A program made the translations under genes and the position numbers. DNA of 64,000 nucleotides from Siderastrea siderea. Taxonomy: Eukaryota > Cnidaria > Anthozoa > Scleractinia > Rhizangiidae. Position 1 is the stretch's first letter, and each line of letters opens with the position of its first letter. Positions 1 through 13,233 of the stretch are shown here, piece by piece. The DNA is taken from contig OZ034978.1 of assembly GCA_964030785.1 (NCBI GenBank), positions 13,257,953 through 13,321,952 on the forward strand, given 5' to 3'. A model generated the notes under the pieces. That model saw nothing but the letters and a program-made list of their open reading frames with translations, was not told the DNA's origin and made no database searches.

Positions 1-531
1 CAGTTTGTTAGCATCGATCAAGGCGGATAAGACAAAGAAAAGATAACCCAAAGTCGGCGTTTTTCGGGAACTTAATAGATTATCAGGATTATGGAGGAAA
101 CCCAAGGAGGCAACCATTTTGATCTAGCACCTAATTTGATCCCAGTCCACTGATCACACCTTTTTGCTCAGACGCGCTGGTTTCATCGCTCAACCCTTTT
201 CCGCCCTTGTCTTTGTGTAGCGCGGTCCGCCAGGTTTTTCCGCCGTTTCTCCAGGTTCGACATGTCCAACAAATGATAACATTTTCCTTGAGGGGGTGGG
301 GATGGCGGAGGCCGGTGAGGAGGGAATATAGCCGGAGTCGGGATATTTGCACGAGGCAACAAGTAATTTGTAGCGTGTATGGAAGGAAATCAGGCTTCCC
401 GTTTGACAAATAGCGTGGAAAGCTATTAAGAGGCAACTCAAGTTCTTTCTTCATACATGTCGTGAAGGTTTGTATTAAGGACTACAGGAAGGTTCTACAG
501 TTAACGTAAAGGCAAACCTTGTACCTCTCAA

Positions 532-636
532 AGATTCCGCATAGGAAGCAAAACTCCCAGGGATTCCGCGTAGAAAGCAAAGCTCCCAGGGATTCCGCAT
601 AGCAAGTATAGCTCCCAGGGATCCCGCATAGGAGAA
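532..636. repeat. 29-bp minisatellite (about 3.6 copies)
   Basis: The unit GGATTCCGCGTAGAAAGC followed by AAAGCTCCCAG recurs head to tail with a few substitutions. Nothing else gene-like is visible in 1-1780, which lies downstream of the last exon of the first host gene. Confidence 0.8.
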
Positions 637-1780
637 ACAACAAAACAAAAAGTCGCTGATATGATCTGACAGCTTTCCGCTCTCGTCCCAGAATCTGACT
701 ATAAGTTGGAGTTAGGATCAATTAACATTAAACATGAAAGTACTTGGTTGCTTTATTTAAACTCAATTGACACTTTGATACAACGTTTAGTCTCTTCCGG
801 AAATTATGAGTTTTATTATTTTAACTTAGCCAGTAATAGGAGGGAAAATAAAGTAGAGGAGCAGAAAGGAAGAAATCCCCGCGCTATATGACCTAAAAAC
901 GAGGCATATTGGTCCTATTAGACAATAGTGCTGACTATTCTAACTTCGAGAGTGTATATTTAATTTGAAAAGAATATTTAAAAATTTACTCGCCGAGGGA
1001 ATCGATATAAGGCAAGCGATTCCTGAAATCACACTAAAGTGAAACGTTAACATTTTCGCAGTTAGGGAAACAAATGCCAGTTTTGGGGTAAAATCTTTGT
1101 AGTTCGTCCTAAGAATGGCATCATGTTTGCTTAAATGGACACTGTGACCAATTCTTAGGATAACATTGAAAAGCTAAAAGACATATTCATCACAAGAAAA
1201 TCAAACTGCAGGCTAATGTTTTCACGTTTTTTCCTTTGTTTCTGGGAAAATCGCCAGAAACTATGATTTATTCTTCCTGTAAGAAAATCATTTGATTTCC
1301 TTCTCTTGTGGTTCTAAGAGTATTCTGTGTATGAGAACAGGCATTTAATTTTAATTTTGGCACATTTTTCACTCCAAAACGTAAAAATCCCCGTGACAGA
1401 GTCCCTTTAAGCACACGTGAAGTTACTAAGCAGCGGTGCCTCTTTTATCAAAGATTACAGGCTCAGTCGGCTATAAGAAGAAATTCCATCAGCTTGACCC
1501 AAAATAACATTTTTAGGTGCCCTGAAAGCTTTAAAATGTAAACATTAATGAATGGAAATGAGCAATGTGTGTGCAATATAATATTGTGTCACTCGTTTAC
1601 ACATATTTTCAACCATGCGATTCTTTGTTCGCTTGAATAGACAAGACTGCCTCAGTCCCTCACGCCTCTTTGAGTCTCTTACTTCCGGGTTCTGACGCTG
1701 TTCTGTGATAATACCCAAATCTAAGAAACCGGAAGTCAGAAAGCCAAACAAAACCGAGAGAGGGTACGAGGACACACCCA
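637..1780. other. Host intergenic sequence, nothing recognised
   Basis: AT-rich non-coding sequence downstream of the host gene stop codon at 1781. Short open frames have no recognisable domains and no splice context. It must contain the 3' UTR of the first host gene, but I cannot place its end. Confidence 0.4.
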
Positions 1781-4700
1781 TTAGTACTTTGCGGGGTACT
1801 CTGGCGGCGGGGCTCCATGTTGTTGAGTAGTCATGACCATTCCTGGCTGTTGAACCACCACTACGTTAGTCTGCGTAAATGAAAATTAGAAACCGTTTGT
1901 CAGTAATGTCCTCTTCAATAGGTTTCATAAACTACACTACAAAAAAATTATTACTCCGTAGCTTTTATCGAAAAGAGCATACTTTTGAATCTCATCCACA
2001 TACTGAATGTTACCCTATTCCAGACCACTGTTCAGCAGAATTGAACGACCCTTATATTGTTCTCTCTTATATGGCCTAAACGGGAATTTGTCACTGGACA
2101 GGGTACGGTTTTGGCCTCTCTGTCCTAAACAGGGTATATAATTTTATCCGCCTAGTCTGTCCCGTCTGAACTTGTCCTAAACATCGTATGGTCAGTACGA
2201 TTACCGTCTTAATCTCGCTTATACGGTCAGTTTAGCAATCCTAGATCGGGGACGTTTGCTGGTCTTTGAAAGGCTGTAAATTGTGTTAAACAAGATAGTG
2301 TGCATTTTATCATTTGTCCCGAACAGGGACCTAAAATGAAGGGCATTGTCCTACAAAGGGTAGGTATTTTAGGGCTTTTTTCTCCTAAACAGGGCCAGGG
2401 TTTAAAACCCTCAGCGGCATCCCAATACCCAAACATGGGTCAAGATGGGATATGATCGCTGAGGTTGGCATACGCCTACTCTAACGTTTATCACCTTGTG
2501 AAGCATATCCAGTAACTTTTGTTTGAACGGTCAGAAGTAGGGTCTCATTCACAGATGTTTGAATCATAGAACAGATTCAAGGATGGTGTTAATGATATGT
2601 ATGCAAACGGTGCACAGCATTCATTAGTTGCGTGACTTGTTTGTAAAACGTTGTGGCATATTTAGGAGTGTTGCATGACTAGTTTGTAGGAAATTTGTGA
2701 TCTTCGTTGCAAGCAGTGGTGTAGCGTGTCCCCCGGAGGGTGACCTACCTGTGGTTTAGCGCAGCAGACTCCCATACAGCCAATGATGGAACCAGCAAAG
2801 ATTAAAATGACGGCGATGGCGGAAACGATCACAATGGCAACGATGCAACTTATAATCGTGCTGATGTCACCACAGTCGTGCACTATGAAATGAAAAAGTC
2901 AGGGATTTAACGAACATCCGTGTACAGGGATAAGCAGTTTAAAAAAGTGGATCCTAAAGGCTGCAAGGAAATCCAACGAGGAAATTGAACCACGGCTGTT
3001 CTGTCGTGAATTGTAATACCTGTCGTGAATTGAAACAATTTACAACAGCACGGATTTTTTTCAAATTACCACAACACGTTGAAGGCATTATTACAAATTA
3101 CGACAAGAGCTATTACAATTTACGACAGGTATTACAATTCACAACGACTGTTATTACAATTCACGACAGATATTACAATTATCGACGTTATTACTACGGT
3201 ACCAGCCTGGAAGAGTCGAATTTAATCGCTTTTTGATTTCAAAACGTAACGAACTGTGTCAGAGGAAAGTACGAATAAATAACTTGATCTTCTTGTATGC
3301 TCTCTTGAGAATAAAGACGGCTTGGTACACGAATCTCCCAGTATTTCCCGAGTTTTAAAAACTGGCAAAGTATGAATAAATGTCTTACTGTGGATGGCCA
3401 TGGTGGTAGAGAATTGCAACTAAAAATGGGACCTCTTTCAATTTCTTCCATTGTAGCTCAATAGAATCGCTAAAATTTATTTTGTTTTGTTTTCCCTTTG
3501 AAAAATTACTTGTCTTCCTCTTGATGATCCAGGAGCGTTTCGTAGACCACAAAAGGTACTTAGTTTAATCTCATCAAAATTTAGACTCAGAAAAGTAAAA
3601 AAATCGATGATGCAGGCCGTTGAAAGCGGTTTTCAAATGAGTGCCAGAGAAATTTGCTTTTGCTCAACTTCGTTCCTAGGGTCTCTCTTCTTTCCGTCCC
3701 TTGGAGCTCCATGGGACGGGAAGAAGAGAGACCCTGGGAACGAAGTTGGCTTTTGTTGGTTGTGCTCTTACTTCACTTTGCAATGAGTTTCAACCAATCA
3801 GAACTACTTTCTCAACCAATCGGAAGGAGGAATCAAAACCAATTGTTGCACGGGTTTTTCAGTACTTGGCGTCCTTTACATGTATTTCCTCCGACCTCTG
3901 ATTTGGTTCAAAGTGTTGTTTACGTCTTTAGTGATTGGTCAGAGTGGAGCGGTTTTCAAATGAGTGGCCAATCACAACAGGAACAAAACACAAAATCAGC
4001 CAATGAGAAATTGAAGTAAATACAATTAACTAGCGTTAAGCGCGGGAAAACGCGTGCAAGCAAGTCACGATTGGTTTTGGTTTTACGCCTGATTGGTTAA
4101 GAAAGTGGCGCGAACTTTTTTAACCAATCACAGAGCGCAGAAAAGCAAAACCAAAGCAAACACAACATTACTCCCGAAACTCAATTGAAAACTGCTCTAA
4201 TTGCTTTGCTACCGGTTTTACGACATTCCATTGAAAACTGCTCTAACTTCTACTGCCTTCCTTTTTTATCATCACAGTTGTCTTACCGTCAACGGGGAAT
4301 GATTGGACATTTCCCCTTTCATCCTTACAAACACATAAGTCCCCGGACTGGTAGCAGTCACCAGCATCCAATATAGCTTTGATTATCGCCCAGACTAACC
4401 ATGCGATGAGGCCAACAACCACTTGAACAATGCATATGATCAGCCAGAGAATGCACAGCACCAAGTTAAAGACAAACTGCAAGTCAAAATGTACCTGTGT
4501 TAGCCAAATTAGTTTCTGTGTCAGCAAGTCACGACAAAGTCGTTGTCCTGACTGGCTGACCAGAGACTTATAACATCTACGGACGATTTACAATTCCACC
4601 TTGGCTCTGATGATGACTTCCGCTCGGGTTGTTGAAACTCTTTCTTAGGACTACACTCACCCGGACGATCATACTTCACCGACTTATAACATGACTCCCG

Positions 4701-7700
4701 AGGGGCCTGTTTCTCGAAACTCCCGATAACTTTCCAGGCCCGAAAACTACTTTAGGTTCTCCAATAGCTATACTTTATTGATTTCGAAAGCTAAATTTTA
4801 GTCTTTATAAATTTCGTGAAGCATATCGCTAAGTTTGCGCCAATAACTACCATTAGCTGATAAATAAATGAGCGCGAAAAAATACTTACCGGGCCCGGAA
4901 AGTTATCGGGAGTTTCAAGAAACGGGCCCCAGGCCTGGGTTCAAACCGTTTACAGCAGTATTCCTTACTTTTTGAATGACCATAAAAGCTGCAAGAGTGC
5001 GGTTGTAACTTTTAGGTGAGATCCTCAAGCGTGACCATGACTAATCAAATGAACGCTATCGAGCAATATGAAAATTTTTTTAGCAGTACTTCCCTGGTGC
5101 TGCTTATTATGCCGCGAAAGGTGGTTCCAACTTTTGAGTCTGTGGATGAAATCCTTAAGTGTGACCATTCAAAAGAAAGCTACTCAGCATTACTTTCCTG
5201 TTATATTATTTATTATGCTGCAAAAGGTAGTTTTAAATTTTGAGTCTGTGGATGAAATCCTTAAGTGTGGTCATTCAAATGAAAGCTATCGAGAAGTACG
5301 TTTTTTTTGGTGCTGCTTATTATACTGCGAAAGGTAGCTCTAACTTTTGAGTCAGTGGATAAAAGCCTTAAGTGTGTCTAATGAAATAAAGGCTATTAAG
5401 AAGTATCAGAACTTTTGGCAGTGCTTTCCTGTGGTACTGTTTATTCTGCGGTACAAAGCGGCTGTACCGTTTGAGTCTGTGGAGGAAATCCTTAAGTGTG
5501 ACCTTGTAAATGAAAGCTACTGAGCAGTACTTTCCTGCGGTGCTGTTTATTATGCTGTAAAAGGTAATTCTATCTTTTGAGTCTGTGAATGAAATCCTGA
5601 AGTGTGACCATTCAAACGAAAGCTACTGAGCAGTACTTTCCTGTGGTGCTGTTTATTACGCTGTACAAGGTGGTTCTAAGTTTTGAGTCTGTGGATGAAA
5701 TCCTAAAGTGTGACCATGCAAACGAAAGCTATTGAGGAGTACGTTTTTATAAGGCACTGTTTATTATGCTGTTCAAGGTGATTCTAACTTTCGAGTCTGT
5801 AGATGAAATCCTAAAGTGTGACCATTCAAACGAAAGCTATTGAGCAGTACTTTCCTGTGGTGCTGTTTATTATAATGTACAAGTAGTAATGTCTTTTGAA
5901 TCTGTGATGAAATCCTTAAGCGTAACCATCCAAAATAAAGCTGTCGACTACTTGTTTCCTGTTGCACTGCAGTGTTAATTCCCCCGAGCAACTGAGGTCG
6001 CTCTAGCTTCTGCCTAAGTGTGATTGCATTCAAACGAAATGTAGAACAGCGTTTTCTTCGTGTACTGTTTTGAATTGTAGAAGGTCCTACGAACGAAATA
6101 GTTAACTTACCGCCATTTTGTTCAGTTTCACCCATGTCACAATTCCCAAGACCGCGATAGCCGCTTGCTTCAAGAAAAAAAAATTATACCGGAGTTAAAC
6201 CATGACAGACCAGCAATACAACAAACAAACAAACAAACAAACAAACAAAAACACAAACAAACAGGCCGGTGCAATTATAACAAGTCACAATAACAGCATC
6301 AACTATAAGGGGAAACCTTATGATCACGGCCCAGTAATTGCGATGAAAGACGTGCATAAATGTTAACTAGAATAAATGGTGTATACTTGGTACGCAACTT
6401 GAGCTGTGAAGATCTAAACGAATTGAGAAACTGTGCATTATTTTTAGCACTTTTCACAGTGGCTTATGAGTTAGGACGACCAACAAACAGTCGGCGTTAC
6501 CATGGTAACATAACCACTACAACAGACGTTTTCCTCGTAAAGTCAGACGTTTATGCAAAATTTAAATGTGGTTAGAAGTTTTTATTTCTCTGTTTTCTTT
6601 TTCCTTATAGTAAATAATTCTTCTTAAACATGTTGGCACACCAAATATTTATATATAAGTAAGACTGGAGAAAGCTCAAATTCACTGTAAACTGCATCTT
6701 TCTTGCACACAAAAAAGAAGCTCTAGAATACAAGCCTATCTATCGAAGACACCTTAAGGAAGGAAATACGATCGAGAAAAAAAACATTCTCTGATTTCTT
6801 GAGATTAAAATTTGCGCGTCAGTAAAGATGGCTGTTATAAATAGATGTTTTAGATACCGGCGCCCATGAGGTGCTTTCGGTTTCAATTTTAGTAAATTTT
6901 GCTTATGTCCCTCATTATCGCCATTAAACTGTATTTTTATACGAATACAGAAGTAGTGTATATTTTTACTCCGGGTTTTTATCTGCTGGCATCACGAGAG
7001 GTTTTTAAAATTCTTTTCCAACCTTAAGGCATAAAAAAATGTTTTGGGAATGTCCGAAAGTGATACAATATAGTTAAGTGTAAAGCTACGTCAAATCGAG
7101 AAATATTTCGCTCAGAAATGTACTTTTCACTGCAGTTTATGAGTTCGGGCACTGACAAACATTGGACGTTACCATGGCAACGTACGGCCTCGAAAAGGGA
7201 AGTTTTTTTACATCCTGGTCAAACGTAACTGATTGCAAAATTTAAAGGGGTTAATTTTTTTTTGGTTTGCTCTTTTAAGACAATGAACAATTCTAGAACT
7301 TTCATATAAACTCGTCGAGAAATCGGTTGTAACCGAAGATTACGAAACAATCAACTAAGCTTGAAGTGAAACCGTAAAAGAAAAAAAAAACACTTAATTC
7401 ACCGCGAAGGCAGGGTAATTCTTCGCCATTCGAAATATATTCTAGAATACAATCCTATCCACTTGAAAATACCCTTTACATGCTAAATCAAAGAAAAAAA
7501 TTTCGCATCAGCTTCCCGATTTAATTTCTTGATTATCCAATTTTGGGCGTCAAAGATTGCTTTTGTAAATCGGGGACAATAGGTGTTTTTAATAACGCCC
7601 ATGATCTTGCATATAAATCATCGCACCGTATTCAATCAAAAAATTGAAAATGATGCGCAGTTTCATAAAATCCTTTAATTCCTTCGCCAGAGGTTCCAGC

Positions 7701-8280
7701 TGTGATTTTGCAAAATACAGGAGAAAACCTTGTAGCATAACAAAAAGGTAGTGCTCAGCAGCTTACAGTGCGTAGAGCAGTCCAAGTTGAGTCAATCTGT
7801 TATATGAAAAACCTTTATCACAACCGCGATTCAAGAGTTAGAATTCATCACAAATTGGCTGAATCAAACATTTTTGAACCACTTTTCCAGGTACACCATA
7901 GGCCGAGTTGATTGCAGACAGAACGAGTTCCAAATCAAACATCTGCCTCTACCAGAAGTAAAATCCTTTCATCTTTCTACTGAACTACCAAACTGAAACA
8001 AGCTGCGAGAAGCATTACCGGCTTCAATGGGACAGGGGCTTTCAAAGACTCCAGCATCATTCGTAGTTGCATTAAAGGATCTCTTAAGGGCTATTATATA
8101 CCAAGACAAAAAGTACTGGTGTTCTTAACTTACCCCAAAGCCAGACCAAAGACCTGATCCATCTTTGCCGCCTAGACCAGCGTATATGCATCCACAGACA
8201 ATATTGGCCAAAGCTGTCAACCCAATCAGGATGCCTACGATTCCCGCGGCCTTCGCTTTCCCTGGCTCAACATCCGGCAT
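1781..8280 (-). CDS. Host four-pass membrane protein gene, paralog A (5 coding exons)
   Basis: Assembled from five exons on the minus strand: 8134-8280, 6111-6167, 4287-4476, 2749-2882 and 1781-1870. Every junction has GT donor and AG acceptor (donors GTAAGT, GTAAGT, GTAAGA, GTAGGT) and phases 0, 0, 1, 0, so the joined product is 205 aa without a stop. Exon 1 begins MPDVEPGKAKAAG, then TM1 and a GSGLWSGFG motif; exon 2 gives TM2 (LGIVTWVKLNK); exon 3 gives TM3 (FVFNLVLCILW) followed by a Cys-containing loop (DCYQSGDLCVC); exon 4 gives TM4 (SCIVAIVIVSAIAVILIF) and a Cys-rich juxtamembrane GCMGVCC; exon 5 is a Gln/Pro tail ending PPPEYPAKY. The layout resembles MS4A/CD20-like tetraspans, but I cannot confirm the family. 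The PPxY tail suggests WW-domain or ESCRT/Nedd4 contacts (inference). Its paralog lies immediately upstream. Confidence 0.75.
2070..2445. repeat. Dispersed repeat with 'cctgtttaggacag' core, copy 1
   Basis: Contains repeated TGTCCTAAACAGG-type words and a stretch (gatcggggacgtttgctggtctttgaaa) that reappears in the opposite orientation at about 30905-31240. It lies in the last intron of the first host gene. Class unknown. Confidence 0.6.
2990..3200. repeat. Short repeats of 'attacaattcacgacag' in both orientations
   Basis: The word TTGTAAT/ATTACAATT next to CGTGAATTG or CACGACAG recurs about eight times within 200 bp, partly inverted, so the segment can fold. Intronic; no coding potential. 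Confidence 0.5.
3664..3748. repeat. Short palindromic MITE-like element
   Basis: Arms ACTTCGTTCCTAGGGTCTCT and AGAGACCCTGGGAACGAAGT flank a short centre, giving an almost perfect hairpin of about 85 bp in an intron. Confidence 0.7.
4702..4930. mobile_element. Palindromic MITE
   Basis: Terminal inverted repeats of about 40 bp: GGGGCCTGTTTCTCGAAACT at the left, and its near-complement AGTTTCAAGAAACGGGCCCC at the right. No open frame inside. It lies in the intron before exon 3 of the first host gene. Confidence 0.75.
4990..6080. repeat. Minisatellite, roughly 110-125-bp units
   Basis: About nine diverged head-to-tail copies of a unit running from 'gagtctgtggatgaaatcc' through 'aagtgtgaccattcaaa' and 'gaaagctactgagcagtac' to 'gtgctgtttattatgctgt'. 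Further copies or single units occur at about 9225-9285, 10025-10100, 22320-23030 and 26935-27170, so the family is dispersed as well as tandem. It occupies an intron. Confidence 0.8.
6219..6263. repeat. (AAAC)n microsatellite
   Basis: Uninterrupted CAAA/AAAC repeats upstream of exon 2 of the first host gene (minus orientation). Confidence 0.85.
6340..7330. repeat. Diverged direct duplication (6430-6620 and 7105-7290)
   Basis: Two segments share 'cttttcac.g.ggcttatgagtt.gg', 'ggcgttaccatggtaac' and 'gcaaaatttaaa.g.ggtta' in the same order and orientation, about 670 bp apart. Intronic, no coding signal. Confidence 0.5.
7331..8133. other. Intron 1 of host gene A, nothing recognised
   Basis: AT-rich intronic sequence up to the donor at 8133. 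No convincing exon or repeat seen. Confidence 0.4.
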
Positions 8281-9080
8281 CTTATCCAGCAATTAAATAA
8301 AACGCAGTGTTTAATTTTCCTAACGCAAATGCCTCCAAGCAACGAAGCCAAGTGGACGTGAGCAAGCGACTAAAGTTTTCTTTACTACTACAGCTTTTTT
8401 TATTCAAGGTTTGCCGCGGCTATCCCAAGAGAGTTTGTTATTTGCTCGTGGTCATAGCAACCTCGGTAAATATTTGTGTCTCAAAATTAAGCGACAGCCA
8501 ATGGTAGTGATGATACAACACCTTACAATTGCACTAATCTGCGTTTGAATACCAATAACTTAGACAAAATACCAGTTCATTGTTTGCTGAAGTCATTAAC
8601 ACTTGCTGGACAAGTATTGCTCGGTTGCGAGGTAACGAGTCTTCTCAAAACGTAAACTTTTAATCTGTCATATCAATTTTTCTGTGGCTTATCTTCGGAT
8701 TATATTTGCTTATGTCCTTCCTGCACGTGTGTTTGTCGGCGGAGTACTTTACCTATAACTAATTTTTTTTTCTAGCTATAGCAAAAGGCCTTCCTTTCCC
8801 AATGCGATGCTGATTTGCTCTGTAAATTAAGACGCATGCAGAAAATTAAATGCTGACACAATACTGTCCAATTAGCGGATTCAAACTGAATGAATCATCG
8901 TGCAAATGCATTAAGGGAATTTTTTATTCAAGGGTTTTATGTTTATTAAAAGCGGTGCTTAATTTTTTTTTTCACCGGCGCGCATGATTTTTTTCTTTAA
9001 TCGCAGATACACTACTAAAGGGCTGCTTCAGCAGAAAATTCGGTGGTAATACATCAGGTGGTAGTGCATCTTTTACGACT
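8281..9080. other. Presumed promoter/5' flank of host gene A
   Basis: Sequence just upstream (minus orientation) of the MPDVEPG start codon. I see no TATA box that I would trust. Several T-runs; no coding potential. Confidence 0.35.
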
Positions 9081-10265
9081 CTTTTCAGTTTCCAGTTGAT
9101 GTGGGATCCATTTGTACGGTTTCGATTTGCATTCAGGTTGAATCAAGGTTGCTTTGATGTCTTTTTTCTAAGTACTGATCCTTTCTCTTACAGATTGAGT
9201 CGAACGCTTAATTTAAGAAATGTTGTTCCTACTTTTGGGTCCGCGTATGAAATTCTTAAGGGTGCCCATTAAATGAAAACTCCTAAGTGTGTGTTTTGTT
9301 CGTCCACGTTTGTAAAATTAATTTGGGAGTTTTCAAAATTTTAAACTATGAAGTTTTTAGAAGTCAGAAGGGGCCACAAAGCCCCCCACTTGAAAACAAC
9401 ATAGTATTCACGTGGGGCTGTATAACCGACGTCATAGTTTCCAAAAAAGAAAACTACCCCATGCCGCAGGCTCCACCAACTTGAAAGCGGCGCTTAATTT
9501 GTTCTTCATTTTTTTTGCAAGGGCATGTTTCATGTTAAGTAATGCAAAAAGAGGTCGCACGTAAACTAAGGTCCTGACTAAACTAGGAAACACCGTTGCA
9601 GAAGTATTGTAAAAGCAAATATTCCCCTGTTTAGCCACGCGAGGAGACTTGTTGTGGAAGTGAGCAAATTTTGCTTCTTGGAAACAGCAAAAACACTGAC
9701 TGCTGCTTCCCAACCGTAGAGTTCTCATCAGAAACAGGGGAAACAATTCGGAGAAATAGTGCTCCCGCGGCAATGTTTCTTCATGAGTTTAACCAGGCCT
9801 TAACACCACGCTTAAATGTATGTTTCTCAGAACGCTGACGGTTTATACTGTAAACTGAGCGGAAAATTCGCGCGGAAAGATTTAGAAATTATAAACCGTT
9901 TGATTTATATCCTTTTCTGCTGTTACCAGTTTTTCAGTTGATAGCGGGGTTCGATTTATACCGTTTCAGTGCTCTAAAATGACCAATCCTTTCTCTCTCA
10001 GATTGGGTGGTACCTTAATTTATGGAATGTAGTTCCTACTTTTGGGTCCTTGGATGAAATCCTTCAGTGTGACCATCGAAATAAAACTACTGAGCAATAA
10101 CTTGTCTATGTTTTGTGAAACTTAATTTGGGAGGTTTATTGTTCTAAACTTGAAGGGCTTAAAAGCACCCCTCTTGAAGACAACAGAGTATTCTCATGGG
10201 ACTGTACAGTTTACGTCACAGTTTCCAAGAGAGCCGTGAGCCGCTTGTCCCAGGCTCCACTCCCA
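9080..10265. repeat. Direct duplication (9080-9490 and 9920-10265)
   Basis: Both segments contain, in order, 'cctttctcttacagattg', 'gttcctacttttgggtcc', a minisatellite-unit fragment 'atgaaatccttcagtgtgacc', 'ttaatttgggag', 'cttgaagacaacagagtattc' and a 'caggctccac' end, with small indels. Confidence 0.6.
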
Positions 10266-10269
10266 ATAA

Positions 10270-11034
10270 GCGATTCAACCGGAGACCACTTCTTGACCCT
10301 CTTCTTTCAAATATTTTTATTAATAACCATCTGGTATACGAAAGGGGTACCTTTTCTGTCAAAAATGGTATATAAAAGGGTAAGGGGTTGGACCTCGAGG
10401 CGGAGCATCCCCGTATAAAACTTTGTTAAGTGCCCCCCCCACCCCCCCCCCCCGGATACACACAGACAAAGGAAAGCCATAAATTTAAAATGAGGCAGTC
10501 GCCTGCCACCGGTTGATTCCTTTAAACCGGTACCCTTTTTACGTTAGATCAATCCTAGTTTGGAACGCTCTTCCATCTACTGTTGTAGACGCAAACTCGT
10601 CGGGGCATTTAACAACGGCGTGTCACAGTTCCTGTCAGGTCAGCGACTGTTTTTGTTTCTTTTTAGTCGACACTAAGTTTGTTTCTGATGCATTTTAACT
10701 TAAATTTTAAAGTACTGTTGTAATTTTTGTAATCTGTACTTAGCGACCGCCAACCGTCCCATTGCCAGATTAGTGGCTAACGGCAATTACTGTGATTACA
10801 GATAAAAGATTAGAAATCTTGAACCGACAAGCCCACTCAACTGCAGAATACCCTGTCTGACTTCGTTGCCGACTACACGGTACGTAGAAACTAATTTATT
10901 CAAAAGCTGCGGCACTTAAAAGCAAAAGTAAGGTTCTTTTCCTCGTTCTAAAAACGCACCGCGAGACTGATGACAAAAACAAAAACGTTTATGCCTTGCG
11001 GTAAAAATATGCTGCTAAATAAAGCGAAAATGAC
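10270..11034. other. Host non-coding sequence with a C-homopolymer
   Basis: Nothing recognisable apart from a C-rich run at about 10432-10453. Confidence 0.35.
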
Positions 11035-11330
11035 ATGAATCTTGAATTTGAACTGATAACACACCGCGTGCCGCGTAGCCACCGTCGAAGAGACCTTGCT
11101 ACTTTTGAATTACTTAATATCCGAGTGCCGCGTAGGCAGCTTCTAACACACCTTGCTCTTTTGAATTCAGCTACTTTTCGCGTATCGCGCACTGCTGGCA
11201 AATTTCTAAGGAACCCTCCTCTTCTGAATTCAGTTACTTTCCGCCTACTGCGCACCACTTAGCCTGTTTCTAGGAAGCCTTCCTCTCTTGAATCCAGTTA
11301 CTTTCTGCGTCGTAGCCGTTTTTTTAGATA
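11035..11330. repeat. Tandem repeat of about 70 bp
   Basis: Four diverged units built on 'cttttgaattcagttacttt.cgc.ta.cgc', e.g. around 11095, 11160, 11225 and 11285. The open frames on both strands here follow from the repeat and are not taken as genes. Confidence 0.6.
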
Positions 11331-11782
11331 GCCTAAACGCTATAAATATTTTTCCTTACTCTGCGTACCGCGTACGTGGCCAAAGTTTTTCAGTTACAAG
11401 TTCGATCTGGCAGCGTATTCTGCAGCAGTATTTTACTACTAGGAATCTCTAACTCCCGCTGTAGGGAACAACTTTCTGTTTCTCCTGCGAGCTTCAAATA
11501 GCAAGAGTATACTGTCTGTTATACCTTCCAAGGACGTACCGCGCGCGATCGTTGTCTATCAGCGAATAGACAACGATAATTGATCCACGTATGTGTAATA
11601 GACCATTGCGAATATCTGCTCATACTGCTCATATATTCAGTATCCATCCCAAGAGTTGAAATATTGAAAATATTTCACGAGAAAAATAAAATAAATTTCA
11701 AATTTTCATTACACTTGTCTTGGTTTAGTCTGACTTGACAATGGGGTCATAGGGATGTCGACACGTTGTTCGGTGTTATCGT

Positions 11783-12210
11783 TTAAGATGGAATCCATCA
11801 GGAAATTGAGTAATCAGTGGACAAAAATCTTGTACCAGAACAATTTAAAGTATATCGCATTCTTTTTTACATTTTTTGAGAGCTATGGATGTAATTTGTT
11901 ATCTGTAATAACCCCAAAGACAATTTCTTATGGGAGCCTGTGAAATTCAAATTCAAATTGCACAGGAATTGTGTAAACACAGGTAAAATAGATAAATTTT
12001 TATGCGTAAGATTTCATTTTGTGAAATTTGAAATTTATTTTCTCGGGCTCCCATAAGAAATTGTCTTTGGGGTTATTACAGATAACAAATTACATCCAAA
12101 GCTCTCAAAAAAAGTAAAAAAGAATGCGATATACTTTAAATTATTCTGGTACAAGATTTTTGTCCACTGAAAATTACAATTACTCAGTTTCCTAATGGAT
12201 TCCGTCTTAA
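11783..12210. mobile_element. Long palindromic MITE-like hairpin
   Basis: Left arm 11783-11940 and right arm about 12048-12210 are inverted copies with few mismatches (e.g. 'ccccaaagacaatttcttat' left, 'ataagaaattgtctttgggg' right). The centre is AT-rich. No ORF. Confidence 0.8.
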
Positions 12211-12554
12211 TTCTTTTTAATAGAATGACTCACTGACTCTTTAGACGGAAACAGGTATCTTGATTCATTTTAAATTATTTATTAGAAATCAGGACTTTTG
12301 AACTATAACGACTGCTTTTGGACAGACGGAGTCGCAAGTAGCCAGTTCGAGCCACAAGTTTTCAAACTGCGGCGAATGGGACTTCGTTTCATATGCACTT
12401 GTGTTGTGTGTACTCATGTGTACTAGCGATGACTTGCGTTCAGTCAAATTAAACTCCAGTTTGTGCGTAAGTTGACGCAAGTTTCTCACCGTTTGGTCTC
12501 CCAACAGAATTAAAGTCGACAATGCTAAATTTAAGAAAGCTTAACCCTATAAGT

Positions 12555-12841
12555 CACTGTTACACGAGGCAATTTTTTTCTGCAAATTGCAACGCAACGG
12601 CGTCGCGAGAGAAGTCGCGAACAGAATTACTCGTGTAACACCCCTTCTTCGCAACTTCGCTGGAGGGGAAAAATTGCGTTGCGAGTTGCAGGAAAAGTAG
12701 ACTAGGCTACTAGTTTTAGCAACGTTGCGAGATAAGTTGCAGCGTGAAACATGTATTCTGCAACTTGCTTCGGAATGCTGTCGTCATCTGTTGCGTTGCT
12801 AGTGGTCCCAGGAAAAATTGCCTCATGTAACCCTAACAGTG
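12555..12841. mobile_element. MITE with CACTGTTACA-type ends
   Basis: Left end CACTGTTACACGAGGCAATT and right end AATTGCCTCATGTAAC...ACAGTG are inverted. The interior is rich in 'gttgcgag'-type words. No ORF. Superfamily uncertain; no target duplication identified. Confidence 0.65.
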
Positions 12842-13233
12842 TCGAAAATGAAATTTCTCTTTACATTATCGATAATTGTTCAAACATTCAAGTAATGAGA
12901 ACAAAGAGAGTGATCACCAGGGATAAGATTCTTAATATTTAGACAAATTCTCCTTATTAGTTCCATATGAATTGTATGGCAGTAGGGAGAATATGCAATT
13001 TTATATCAGAGCTTAAAGGGTTACAGTGGTCAGCGGTGCGAAAACGTGGGCTTCTCAAAATGGCTGCCATGCATTTCGAATGCATTTGCCTGTCTTTGCC
13101 AGTTACAAAAACAGAGTGGTTAAGATGTTTTTCTTTGCTTTTTCTGTCGGCTGGATCTTATTTCTTGCTAAACTTCGCTGGGGAAAATTTTCGTTTGGGC
13201 GTGAACAGGGCAAAATTGCTTTGAAGACGAGTT